Shown here piece after piece: positions 40,811 to 49,826 of a DNA stretch of 64,000 bases. Position numbers and translations under genes: made by a program. The notes beneath the pieces are model-generated. The model did no database searches. It was given only the letters and a program-made list of their open reading frames with translations, and had not been told where the DNA came from. Within the stretch, counting starts at the first letter, position 1, and each line of letters begins with the position of its first letter. The DNA is taken from positions 310,001 to 374,000 of the forward strand of contig CDRNVI010000014.1 in the NCBI GenBank assembly GCA_977017575.1, in the 5' to 3' direction. Origin of the DNA: Paramoeba atlantica (Eukaryota; Discosea).

Positions 40811-41881
40811 TCAATGCTTCAACACCGACAACAACCGCAACAGCTTTGTCAACAACACCATCGCCCCCGCCTGGTGACACAACGCCAACTGAAACTGCAC
40901 CGCGCTCATCAACGTCCCTATCCCCAGCCCCGCCTGCAGCAACACCATCACCTGCACCGGTCTCAAGTAAGGCCCCAACCCCGGGGTGTGCCGCCCCACC
41001 CGGGACAGCACCCCCACCGCCACCACACTCCCCAGCGCACTTGCCTTGTGCCACACCTGGGACGCGGCCACGTTTTCAAACCCATTCCGCCAGACCGGGA
41101 CCAATCCGGTGAGCTCCCCCCACGGGGGGACCACCACCCCGGGGGGTCCCATCCACGGGAACGCGTTGTACACCCTCCCCGCGTCCAGCCCCGCGACGCT
41201 GGCCCCACTGACCGCGCTCCCCGCCACGGCCCCGAGCGCGACCAGGGCCGCCACCCGGGTCCCGATCGCCCGCGTCGCGCACACGGTCCGGGCCCGCGGG
41301 CTGTAGCTCATGGCCAGGAACACCAGGCTGGAGTAGAGCGTGAGGGCGAGGGTGAGGTGGGCGGCGAGACGGTAGGAGGAGACCGTGGCGGCCTGCGTGG
41401 AGGCGAGCCACTCGGGGGCGAGACCGCTCTGGACCATGTACCACCCGAGGGCGCCCTGGGCGCCGAACCCGATGAGGTTCAGGCCGAGGACCAGGCGGGT
41501 GGGACGGGGGAAGGTGGGGGGGGGTCGGGTGAGGTAGTAGAGCGCGGGGAGGGCGTAGAGGAGACCGACGAGACGGGCGAGGAGGCGGTGGGCGTACTCG
41601 TAGGTGTAGAGGGTGTGGAAGTGGGCGAGGGTGATGGGGTGTTGGAGGTACTGGGGGTAGGCTTGGTAGTCGCGGAAGGCGGCGTCCCAGGCGGCGGGGG
41701 TGAGGGGGGGAAGGATCCCGGAGAGGGGGGCCCACTCGACAATGGAGAGACCGCTGTCGGTGAGACGGGTGGCGCCGCCGAGGAGGACGGTGGCGGCGAT
41801 GCCGGAGCCGCAGGTGTAGAGCCAGAGGCGGAAGCGGCGGTAGAATTTGTCGGACATGGGGCGGGTGAATTTGTCGGACAT
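40811..41881 (-). CDS. COX15: Heme A synthase (COX15/CtaA)
   Basis: COX15 oxidises heme O to heme A in the mitochondrial inner membrane for cytochrome oxidase. The 357-residue product (from the Met at 41,881) has eight hydrophobic helices. Family motifs are GGATRLTDSGLSIVEWAP after the first helix and the heme-ligand histidines in YEYAHRLLAR, YRLAAHLTL, SQVWHKASA and ALCHQAGA. The chosen start is followed by a duplicated MSDKF (second Met at 41,857). The frame is open upstream to a Met at 42,088, through a pyrimidine-rich hydrophobic stretch that could hold the presequence. The gene is much more GC-rich than its surroundings. RNR R2 lies upstream on the same strand. Confidence 0.95.
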   Translation of the reverse strand: MSDKFTRPMSDKFYRRFRLWLYTCGSGIAATVLLGGATRLTDSGLSIVEWAPLSGILPPLTPAAWDAAFRDYQAYPQYLQHPITLAHFHTLYTYEYAHRLLARLVGLLYALPALYYLTRPPPTFPRPTRLVLGLNLIGFGAQGALGWYMVQSGLAPEWLASTQAATVSSYRLAAHLTLALTLYSSLVFLAMSYSPRARTVCATRAIGTRVAALVALGAVAGSAVSGASVAGLDAGRVYNAFPWMGPPGVVVPPWGELTGLVPVWRNGFENVAASQVWHKASALGSVVAVGVLSRVGRHTPGLGPYLRPVQVMVLLQAGLGIGTLMSAVQFQLALCHQAGAMVLLTKLLRLLSVLKH

Positions 41882-42239
41882 GGGGAGGGAGGAGGGGAGA
41901 AAGAAGAAAAGGAGAGGAAAGAGAAGATGCAAAAACAGAAGGGTGGGTTGGTTCAGAGGGGAATCGGGGAGTAGAATAAACTTACTAGATAATGAAGAAA
42001 GATCAAAAACGGTGTAAAAGGAAAAAGTCCTGAATGTGCGACGTTTGCTCATGACGTAGAAAAAGGGAAACAACGCAAAAAAATACAATCAAATGGACAG
42101 AAAAGCCGCACTTTCTTCCACATGATGGAGAAACTCACCATTGAAAGAAGCAACATGGATAAATAAACAGTACAAAGCAAAAGAAACTTATGAAAAATAA
42201 TAAAGATGATCGAGTCAATAAAGAAAAAAATATTTTTCA

Positions 42240-42345
42240 AGGCTACACAACCTCCTTCCGGGTTTGCCAGTGTCATAGGAACCCCATTCAATGCAACAAC
42301 CTCCTTACGGGTTTGCCAGTGTCGTAGGAACCCCATTTATTAATC
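42240..42345. repeat. 54-bp tandem duplication between COX15 and RNR
   Basis: Two copies of a unit with caacctccttccgggtttgc and cataggaaccccatt stand side by side with two or three differences. Confidence 0.9.
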
Positions 42346-42354
42346 CGAAACTAT

Positions 42355-43530
42355 TCAAAAATCTGCCTCCAGCGTAAACACCTTACTGCTTCCCATCACC
42401 CCTGCCTTCTGGTAATCCCCCACACGCTTTTCAAAGAAATTGGTTTTGCCTTGCAATGAGATCATCTCCATAAAGTCAAACGGGTTCTTCACGTTGTACA
42501 GTTTTTCGTAGCCCAGGGCGACGATGAGGCGGTCGGCGCAGAACTCGATGTACTGCGACATCAATTCGGCATTCATCCCAATCAGCCGTACAGGCAACGC
42601 GTCGCATACAAATTCCTTCTCAATTTCAACCGCTTCTCCAATAAGTCCGTGAATCGCCGACTGAGACATTTTGTGAATCAGGTGGGAACTGTATAACAAA
42701 CAAGCAAAGTCACAGTGCAGCCCCTCGTCGCGGGAGATCAGCTCGTTGCTAAACGTCAGCCCGGGCATCAACCCTCGTTTCTTTAGCCAAAAGATGGCAC
42801 AGAAAGACCCGCTGAAGAAGATACCCTCGATGGCTGCAAACGCGACCAGCCGCTGCGCAAACCCGTCCGAGCTCTCAATCCACTTAATCGCCCACTGTGC
42901 CTTCTTCGTCACACACGGAATCGTCTCAATCGCGTTAAACAGGAACGTCTTCTCCTCCGCATCCTTAATATAGGTGTCAATCAGGATGCTGTACATCTCA
43001 CTGTGAATATTCTCAATCGCAATCTGGAACCCATAAAAGCACCGCACCTCGGCGACTTTACAATCATTCATAAACCGCGCCGCGAGGTTTTCCAGCACAA
43101 TCCCATCACTGGCCGCAAAAAAGGCCAGGACGTGCTTAATAAAGTGCTGCTCGTCTTTATTGAGTTTGCTCTCCCACTCCCCGACGTCCTGGCTGAGATC
43201 GACCTCCTCCACGGTCCAGAACGAGGCCTCCGCCTCCTTGTACTTACGCCAGATGTCGGGGTACTGGATGGGGAAGAGCACGTAGCGGTTGGGGTTCTCC
43301 CGGAGCAGCGGTTCCTCGGCCTCGTGGGCGAGCTGAGGTCCCGGGGTACACTGTGCGGTGATCGGGGACATGGGCTCGTCGTTACCCTGGGGCTTCGCTT
43401 TCTTGGCGTGGGGGGAGGTGGTGGTTGTCGTGGAGGAGACACTAAGCGCCTCGGAGTATTGCGCACGTGCGATTTTCTTGCCCTCCGCGGTGACGTGGGG
43501 GTGAGGGGAGTCGGAGGGGGGAGTGGACAT
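42355..43530 (-). CDS. RNR2: Ribonucleotide reductase small subunit (R2, class I)
   Basis: R2 houses the diiron-tyrosyl radical that starts reduction of ribonucleotides by the large subunit. The 391 residues have a disordered N-terminus, then [10 protein letters not shown] (iron-ligand Asp/Glu region), ENLAARF, and [17 protein letters not shown], where the E..H...Y spacing gives the iron ligands and the radical Tyr. Then come [22 protein letters not shown] and the [11 protein letters not shown] iron site. The C-terminus FTLEADF is the tail that docks on R1, so the protein is complete. The Met at 43,530 is preceded on the coding strand by a pyrimidine-rich leader. Confidence 0.98.
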   Translation of the reverse strand: MSTPPSDSPHPHVTAEGKKIARAQYSEALSVSSTTTTTSPHAKKAKPQGNDEPMSPITAQCTPGPQLAHEAEEPLLRENPNRYVLFPIQYPDIWRKYKEAEASFWTVEEVDLSQDVGEWESKLNKDEQHFIKHVLAFFAASDGIVLENLAARFMNDCKVAEVRCFYGFQIAIENIHSEMYSILIDTYIKDAEEKTFLFNAIETIPCVTKKAQWAIKWIESSDGFAQRLVAFAAIEGIFFSGSFCAIFWLKKRGLMPGLTFSNELISRDEGLHCDFACLLYSSHLIHKMSQSAIHGLIGEAVEIEKEFVCDALPVRLIGMNAELMSQYIEFCADRLIVALGYEKLYNVKNPFDFMEMISLQGKTNFFEKRVGDYQKAGVMGSSKVFTLEADF

Positions 43531-43689
43531 GAGAAAGATAGTGGAAAATTGAAAAAGAAGAGAAAGGGTTGAAACGCAAAAGTATGTAGCGTGCGTTGCG
43601 GTACGGTAATACGTTACGTTACGGTAGTGGTCGACGAAAGAGAGGCATGATCAGAAGAAGCGCGCAGTGCTTTTAGTGGGCACCCGCAC

Positions 43690-43912
43690 ATTCAAAATGC
43701 ATACTAAGTGGCACATTGATAATGCATAAGTCATATTGATAATGCATAAGGCACATTCACAATGCATAAGGCACATTCATAATGCATAAGGCACATTCAT
43801 AATGCATAAGGCACGTTGATAATGCATGAAATTGGGCACTTTCATATTGCATACTAAGCGGCACATTGATAATGCATGGGGCACATTGATAATGCATAAG
43901 GCATTAAGTGGT
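43690..43912. repeat. Word cluster gcacattgataatgcataag (about ten copies)
   Basis: A 20-22-bp unit is repeated about ten times with small changes (cattcat, cattcac, cgttgat). It is the reverse complement of the 31.1-kb cluster and related to 30.87 and 54.6 kb. It lies upstream of the RNR gene. Confidence 0.9.
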
Positions 43913-44143
43913 GCGAAATTTGCTTTTAGTGCGGTCGTGAGACCATGCGAAATCACACCCGTCGCCACATGCAAAAATTTACTTCCTCTACGAAAAAAGT
44001 GTAAGGCGAACGATACTACACTGTATCACAAGGACCTCATGCATGCTCGAATGACTTTCCGTACAATACTAAAACGTTTGAGTTGGTTGCCCTCGTTTGT
44101 ACATGTAGTTGTAGATGAAAACTATTCTCCTAAAGGTGGAGTA

Positions 44144-44741
44144 CACCCACTATTGGCAATCACCCACTCTTGGAAATCACCCACTATTGGCAAACTCACT
44201 CACTGTTGGCAATCACCCACTATTGGCAAATAATTAATTACCTCAAAATTTGTTAAGATGGAATTTCTAAATGTACATTAGTAGCAACTAATGGACACCT
44301 TGAAGGCTGCGGCCATAAAGGAATTAAGTGATAACTCAGGTGATATCGGTGTAGAAGTGTACTCTGACATCGAAAGTGATTTTGCATGCGATTTCGAAGA
44401 TGACAAGAAATGTCACAACGATTTTCCTACTACCTTATACCCCCCAGTAAGAGATCCCCCAGTAAGAGAGATTTGGCTCGGGAGCCTCCACAGGAGGTAT
44501 ATATGTCGTAGGGTTGGGTGTCCGCACGTCGGGGGGCTTCGGGGGTTTTCAGTAGAAGAAATAGAACAATTTGTCGAAATTGTTGCGGTAAAAGAGGAAT
44601 TTGGAATGCGTTTGTAAAACGCCTTTGTCCAAGAGTGGGTGATCTGAATTAAAAATCACCCACTCTTGGACAAAGGGGGTAAAAATCATCCACTATTGGA
44701 AATCGCCCACTATTGGCAAACTTTTTTGCCAATAGTGGGTG
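44144..44741. mobile_element. TIR element with iterated cacccactattggcaa
   Basis: Ends cacccactattggc and gccaatagtgggtg are inverted and flanked by TA (44,142-44,143; 44,742-44,743). The same word is repeated five times at the left and about five times at the right in both orientations. An interior frame (44,291-44,617, start MDTLKAAAIKEL, acidic) is not recognised. The element lies in the 3' part of the LRR gene. Confidence 0.85.
44291..44617 (+). CDS. Unrecognised ORF inside the TIR element
   Basis: This frame of 108 codons begins with an acidic region (DIESDFACDFEDDKK) and ends in VEEIEQFVEIVAVKEEF. An acidic N-terminus followed by loss of the rest is what would remain of a pogo-like transposase like that at 37,149, but no catalytic motif is present. 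Confidence 0.3.
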   Translation: MDTLKAAAIKELSDNSGDIGVEVYSDIESDFACDFEDDKKCHNDFPTTLYPPVRDPPVREIWLGSLHRRYICRRVGCPHVGGLRGFSVEEIEQFVEIVAVKEEFGMRL

Positions 44742-45544
44742 TACCCCCCCTTTACACTAATTAGGTTTGTCTCTAGAGTTTCAAATAGTAGAGACACAGG
44801 CAACAAAGTTTTATCGTACTCTCCACAAAGCTCAACGTTATTTTCAAGGTTCAGCTCCTCCAAAGTGGGAGGCAGTAAATCTAATCCTGTTGCCCTCTCC
44901 AGATGATTTGATTGCAGATGAAGAACTAAAAAATTGTGAGGAAGACGACTCAAATCGATACTACCCGAAAATAGGTTATCGCTGAGATCAAGCCTTTTGA
45001 TTGATTGAGGTAAGGCAGTAAGATTCGGCGACCCAACAAAGAAATTTTTATATGCATAAAATTCCGAAAGATTCGCGGGTAACGTACTCAGATCAAGTGT
45101 ACCCTCAAACCTGTTCGCTCCAAAATTTACCTCTCTCATTTCAGGTGGCATATTCTCTAGATCTAGTGTACCACTGAATCTGTTGCTTGCCAAATCCAAT
45201 TCGTCAAGTGCACGAGGCAGAAGGCTGAGTGGCACCTCTCCCTCTAGTTCATTAGCAAAGACGCTTATAAAGCGTACTGACAAGGGTACGTGTCCCCATT
45301 GTGGAATTCCTTGAAGGTCGCCGAATCCCCAGTCGATTTCTGTAACGGCATCAGGCATAGTAGGATCGGTGCAACGAATTCCAGACCACTTACAGGCAGG
45401 CATAGATGAATTCCATGTGGGAAACTTATTTTCAAAATACTTGGTAAATAGTGTAAGTTCAACTTCTGGAGGGAAACAGGCACCACGAATCCTGCCGCGA
45501 GCAGAGCTATGTTTTTCAACGTTAGTCGGTTGATTGTCAGGCAT
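44693..45544 (-). CDS. Leucine-rich-repeat protein with transposon-derived C-terminus
   Basis: After an N-terminal helical region comes the LRR cap MPACKWSGIRC, then about eight repeats of the LxxLPxxLxxLDLxxNxFxGxLDL type, for example LPRALDELDLASNRFSGTLD and LPQSIKRLDLSDNLFSGSID. Such proteins usually mediate protein-protein or ligand binding. No signal peptide or membrane helix is visible, so location is open. The start Met at 45,544 was preferred to one at 45,622, whose extra residues derive from AT-rich palindromic DNA. The last ~20 residues (GYTHYWQKSLPIVGDFQ) come from the TIR element at 44,144-44,741, so the original C-terminus is missing. A second, shorter relic of the family is at 39,838. 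Confidence 0.82.
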   Translation of the reverse strand: MPDNQPTNVEKHSSARGRIRGACFPPEVELTLFTKYFENKFPTWNSSMPACKWSGIRCTDPTMPDAVTEIDWGFGDLQGIPQWGHVPLSVRFISVFANELEGEVPLSLLPRALDELDLASNRFSGTLDLENMPPEMREVNFGANRFEGTLDLSTLPANLSEFYAYKNFFVGSPNLTALPQSIKRLDLSDNLFSGSIDLSRLPHNFLVLHLQSNHLERATGLDLLPPTLEELNLENNVELCGEYDKTLLPVSLLFETLETNLISVKGGYTHYWQKSLPIVGDFQ

Positions 45545-45689
45545 TTTCTGTAATGAATGAATTGATTCGTAGATTGTCTTTGTCAAACGAGTATATTTAC
45601 TATACACGTGTACTCGATACATTACTACGTGTACAGGATATAGTACTATACAGTGTACCGTACAGTGCTAAATAAACTTTATATACTGT

Positions 45690-46067
45690 CCAAATCCAAA
45701 TCATTCCGGATTGCTCCGGATGGTCACTGGCAAGCCAGACCCTTCACAGACAGATTTGGAAGTTCCGAGGCCGACGTCCTCTACCAGTTTCCGTTTGTCC
45801 AAGGCGGTACCAACGTGCTGTTGCCAACACGCTGAATCGACGAACTGTACGTCAACACGGCTTACCCAAGAGGTGTAAGCCGGGTAAGGGAGCTGGTTCC
45901 CTGAGGGGAGGGTCCGGGAAGGTCCTCCGAGTACTGGGCCTAGTCGGTTATCAGCCCAGCCTCTTAGAGTGAGGCCGCCAGGAATATTGCGATGAGTGGG
46001 TTTGAACTCGCCGTCTGAGCACCATGTGCTTCAAACTTTGAGTTCTTGCCACTCCGCCACCTCCGCA
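45690..46067 (-). mobile_element. tRNA-derived SINE, copy 2
   Basis: It has the same head (GCGGAGG TGGCGGAGTGGCA), B box and body as the copy at 33,018-33,395, with scattered differences. It lies upstream of the LRR gene in the same orientation. Confidence 0.85.
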
Positions 46068-46958
46068 TATATTTATACTGTAGTACCCCATATGCTACCT
46101 CGTAAATAAAGCGACAAATCAAGATTTTTATTATAGAGAACGAAACCGGTTGGAAAGTCAACTCTCTATCTCCCCTTACTCTCGTCCTTCCCGTCACCCC
46201 TTCAGCCCCTATCTGTCCATCGGTCTATGTCCCTATCTTTCCGTCTTCGTGCTCTCTCTACTTCGCGTCCTGACCCCAAGTACCCTTCTTCTGTCCCTGC
46301 CACCCTCTCCTCGCCCAGTCTCCCGAGCCGAATCTCAATTGCTGGGGGTCACCCCCAAAACGGCCAAGCCTCTCTTCCCTTCTTCTCGTCATAATATACA
46401 AATTGTACATGCTTTCTCCTGTATACCACCTCGTTGTGCATTACAATACATGAGAATTGAGTGTAAATCTCCAATTTACCAAACCATGTTCTTAATACGA
46501 CGTAAAACATTTTTGTACGTGTGCGGTGAGCAACTGGCAACATCACGCGACATCACGAAAAAGAAAATATCTGCAGCTTGATTCTGACCAGACTCTTACC
46601 ATGAAGTGATTTATTCATCTCATCCACTCTCTCCCTCCCAGTCCTCCCTCCCACTCCCACAGAGCCACATCTCTCGTGCTAAGGGTCAATCTAAAGGAGG
46701 CCAAATCTCCCTCCCTAGAAGAACCTCAACGCTAATCCGTTGAACACTCCATAACAGTTACCCTATTCATCACCCTTAAACTTCATGCTTCATTCTCACC
46801 CCTTTTTACAGAAAAATCACAAATGCAACAAGGAAGTAGAGGTAGCTCGGCACAATCCATCCCAACATCTTCGACCAAAACGGACGGCTAAGTAGGCGGG
46901 TGGGCAATGCCCATTCTCTACGAGGGAGGGTAACCTTATCCACCCCTCCCCCTCCCCC
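46068..46958. other. Intergenic, pyrimidine-rich
   Basis: No gene is recognised. Segments at 46,150-46,330 and 46,610-46,750 are C/T-rich on the plus strand. Confidence 0.5.
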
Positions 46959-47543
46959 CTACTTCTTCCCCTTCTTCCCCCCGCCCCCGCCTCTCCTGTC
47001 CTCCCCCCTCCCCGCGCCCCCCTCCCCCAGGGGGCGGAACCCCCCCGGGGGGCTGCGCAGCCCACTCAGCGGGACGTACCGCATCTCGCTGCGCTGCTTA
47101 CGGTCGTTCCGGGCCGCGCGCTGGAGCTGCTTGAACAGCAGGTACCCGTACGGCAGTGAGGTCCCCATGTAGGTCTCCTCCGCGAGCGCCTTCCCGTACA
47201 GCGCGTTCTCGTTCCACGGGACCTGCGTGCGGGTGTAGAACTCGTGGACGGTGTGCTGCGGGAGGGTGCGGGAGAGGACCGCGTCGGGGCGCCCCCCGCC
47301 GCCGCCGGAGGAGGGGGCGAACGCGTCCAGGGCGTAGCCGAGGAAGCGGCCGTGGGTGGGGTCGAGGTCGCGGTGGTCCTCGAGCTGCCAGCACCCCGGG
47401 GGGGAGGGGTCGAGGTGCTCCCCCCAGAGACGGGCTTTGGTGAGGCGGAGGTCCCATCGGGGGCAGCCGGGGTAGGGCATGGCGCTGGCGGGGAGGTAGG
47501 TGATGCGGTGGGTGGCGTGGTGGAGGGAGGTGGGGAGGAGCAT
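46959..47543 (-). CDS. Hypothetical protein, basic Gly/Lys-rich tail
   Basis: The product of 194 residues has a well-mixed N-terminal 150 residues rich in Trp, Tyr and His (for example WDLRLTKARLWGEH and TQVPWNENALYGKALAEETYMG) and a Gly/Arg/Lys-rich tail ending GGGGGKKGKK. No family is recognised. The composition resembles small mitochondrial or ribosome-associated proteins, but this is a guess. The gene is very GC-rich. Overlapping frames on both strands, including one of 180 codons on the minus strand, are probably shadows. Coding is supported by strand, GC content and amino-acid mix. Confidence 0.55.
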   Translation of the reverse strand: MLLPTSLHHATHRITYLPASAMPYPGCPRWDLRLTKARLWGEHLDPSPPGCWQLEDHRDLDPTHGRFLGYALDAFAPSSGGGGGRPDAVLSRTLPQHTVHEFYTRTQVPWNENALYGKALAEETYMGTSLPYGYLLFKQLQRAARNDRKQRSEMRYVPLSGLRSPPGGFRPLGEGGAGRGEDRRGGGGGKKGKK

Positions 47544-48489
47544 GGAGGAACAGGTGGGGAGGAATAGGGAAAAGTAAAACGTTTCGAGTGTTGGAAGGAT
47601 AAAAGGGGGTAAAAAATGAATTTATTTTAGACGAATTCATCCTTTTTATGGACGTATGATCTGCCTCAACGACAACGCATCACGCCCCCTTAAGAACTAC
47701 TGCACCCGTAGTACACCCCGAACTACTATACCCCCCCTCGTAGTAACCTGTCACGCGTCACCCATCCAAGAGCTATGGGTTACGTTTCCACCCAGATTCT
47801 TTTCTTTGTCGACTAGTTTTTTCTATTATCTTACTAATTTCCGCATTTAAGCCGGTGATTGTGCGCACGAAATTAGAGAGCATAAGGAGTATTCCATCAC
47901 TCACCTTCATCATCGCCTTCATGTTCGGAAAGACATTTCTCCAGATGAATCAGATTCACACCCTGATTCCTTTCCCCCATTACATCCACAATCTTCCAAC
48001 AGCAATTATTAAGCTCAAGCGAAAGCATCCGTTGTCGTACTACTGTCGTCTTCGGTGAAGGCCACACCTCCTGCTCCACGAACAGGCTCAGGTATTAATT
48101 CGCTGCTCACAATCCCCAGTGCCAACACTCTATATTAAACGGGTGTATGCGGAAATAACTCAATAACATTTCAAGGACAGTAAGAACAAGAGCAAGTTTT
48201 CAAAGCTCACACACATCCGAACCCATCCACCGGTGTACCCATCCCTCCATATTGGGACGCTCTTATCCAAGACACGCGCAAAAACCTTTTTCTGAGCCTC
48301 ACACGCATCTTTTCGTCCTGAAAAAGGTGATCCGTCAAAACACAAAGCTCCTTTTCACCGGCAAACACCTAACCACAGCACCTTTTACAAAACAAACCCT
48401 CCGTTTCTTTCACACCCTACACCCTGTTCTCATCGTTACTCCCGTCTTACCCTTACATCTCGTCGTTTTCTCAAAACATCACGTCTACG
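47544..48489. other. Intergenic
   Basis: No gene is recognised. Short plus-strand frames are not convincing. Confidence 0.45.
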
Positions 48490-49395
48490 CTACACATCAC
48501 GATCACACAATGCCTCCAATTGGATAATTATCTCATGCACTCTCGCGTCCGGGTCACTCCCCTCCTCCCCTCTATCCTTCCCCCTCTCCATCTCCACACT
48601 GAGTTGCTCGGACAAGGCCGTGGCCTCCGGGTCCTGCTGTGCACAGAGCAGAACACTCTGAAGTGCGCGACCCGGAGACGTGGGAGAGGAGCTCCTCGAG
48701 GAGGACGCCTCATCACTACTCCCCTCCGTCCCCTCACTCGCGGAGGAGCTCGAAGAAAACATAACCCCCTGAGAGGACACCATAGACGCTGTGTTACCCC
48801 ACACCGCGCTCTCCTCTTCCTCCAAAGTAGACGACGAAAACCTTACGTTTCGTGATGAAACCATCGATGTCGTAGGGCTACCCCCTACCGCGCCCCCCTC
48901 TTCCTCCAAACCGAGCTCTACCGCACGGGTGTCTTCCTTCCCCCTCCAGCTCGACACCGAAGACAACGTTTCAACGCCTTTCTCGATCTCTTCTTTTTCT
49001 TCTCCTTCTCCCTCTACCCCCCTCTGCACAAACGCCTCCGTGTCGTACAGATCCGGGACCATAAAGAGTGCGGGATCCGACACCGCGAAGCGGTACTCAC
49101 GCTGGGGGGCGTAGGGCGTCTCCTGCTCCCCCCCCTCCCCCTCCTCCCACCGAAGGTACTCCCCTTGTGGGGCGTAGAGCGCACAAGGGGTCTGCGTTTC
49201 CCCACGACACTCTGCTTCTTCGGTACTACGGGCCACAATGGAGGGAACGCACTGCGGCTCCCACACACGCTTTCGACCCGATCGCTGAGCCTTAAAAGTT
49301 TCCCCCTCGTTGTCTTTGTCATCGTGGGGTGGTGGGTTTGTTGAGGGAAGCAGAGAGGAGAACAGATGGTGGATGGTGTGGTCACCCAGTATCAT
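48490..49395 (-). CDS. Acidic Ser/Glu-rich hypothetical protein
   Basis: From the Met at 49,395 (MILGDHTIHHLFSSLLP) the product has 301 residues. Two short repeats stand out: YAPQGEYLRWEEGEGG / YAPQREYRFAVSDP and TTSMVSSRNVRFSSS / TASMVSSQGVMFSSS. A Ser-rich region and a helical C-terminus (VHEIIIQLEALCDRDV) follow. No domain is recognised. The composition suggests a disordered protein, possibly phosphorylated. It is on the host strand between the 47-kb gene and the UBX gene. An upstream start at 49,506 would add a hydrophobic AT-rich leader. Confidence 0.6.
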   Translation of the reverse strand: MILGDHTIHHLFSSLLPSTNPPPHDDKDNEGETFKAQRSGRKRVWEPQCVPSIVARSTEEAECRGETQTPCALYAPQGEYLRWEEGEGGEQETPYAPQREYRFAVSDPALFMVPDLYDTEAFVQRGVEGEGEEKEEIEKGVETLSSVSSWRGKEDTRAVELGLEEEGGAVGGSPTTSMVSSRNVRFSSSTLEEEESAVWGNTASMVSSQGVMFSSSSSASEGTEGSSDEASSSRSSSPTSPGRALQSVLLCAQQDPEATALSEQLSVEMERGKDRGEEGSDPDARVHEIIIQLEALCDRDV

Positions 49396-49735
49396 TGGTT
49401 TTTGAGGATTGTGTTGCTTTCGAAAAGGGTCTAGAAAAAGGACGAGGTTGAACGAGGAAAGTGAACACAGGAAGTATTTAATTGTAGATACAAAAAGTAT
49501 GTCCATGATTACATGTATTCAGAAAAGTTAGCCTCCCAGCGAAGGAAAAGAATATTTCGTGTGTTTGGCTTGCCTGTTTCACTGTCCCCCCATAGCCACT
49601 GGTGTAGTTTTGAGGGAAAAGGGACACCTTAAAGGGAGGAATCAAAAGATGGAATTACAAATCTCCCTTAATAATATGTGCAAGATGGTCAGAAAGCGAA
49701 CGTCACGACTACGCAAAAGGCTGTGCAATACACAG

Positions 49736-49826
49736 TATATCCTTAGCAACTTACGTATATCCTTAGCTGTATATCCTTAGCAACTTGCGTATATCCTTAG
49801 CTGTATATCCTTAGCAACTTACGTAT
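49736..49826. repeat. Tandem repeat ttagcaacttacgtatatcc
   Basis: Two and a half copies of a ~36-bp unit with the core gtatatccttagc. The TAA stop of the UBX gene lies in the last unit. Confidence 0.85.

Noticed and set aside
40670-41974. 434-codon plus-strand ORF opposite COX15
   Set aside because: It is the antisense shadow of a GC-rich gene. Its Pro/His/Arg- and Gly/Glu-rich composition follows from the COX15 codons, and it has no domain.
33396-43912. Possible CRISPR arrays at 33.4-33.8, 31.1 and 43.7 kb
   Set aside because: Repeats are degenerate and contiguous, without unique spacers of constant length or cas genes. The context is eukaryotic.
47244-47567. Gly-rich plus-strand ORF opposite the 47-kb gene
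   Set aside because: It is a GC-driven shadow frame. The minus-strand frame has the more protein-like mix of Trp, Tyr, His and Lys.
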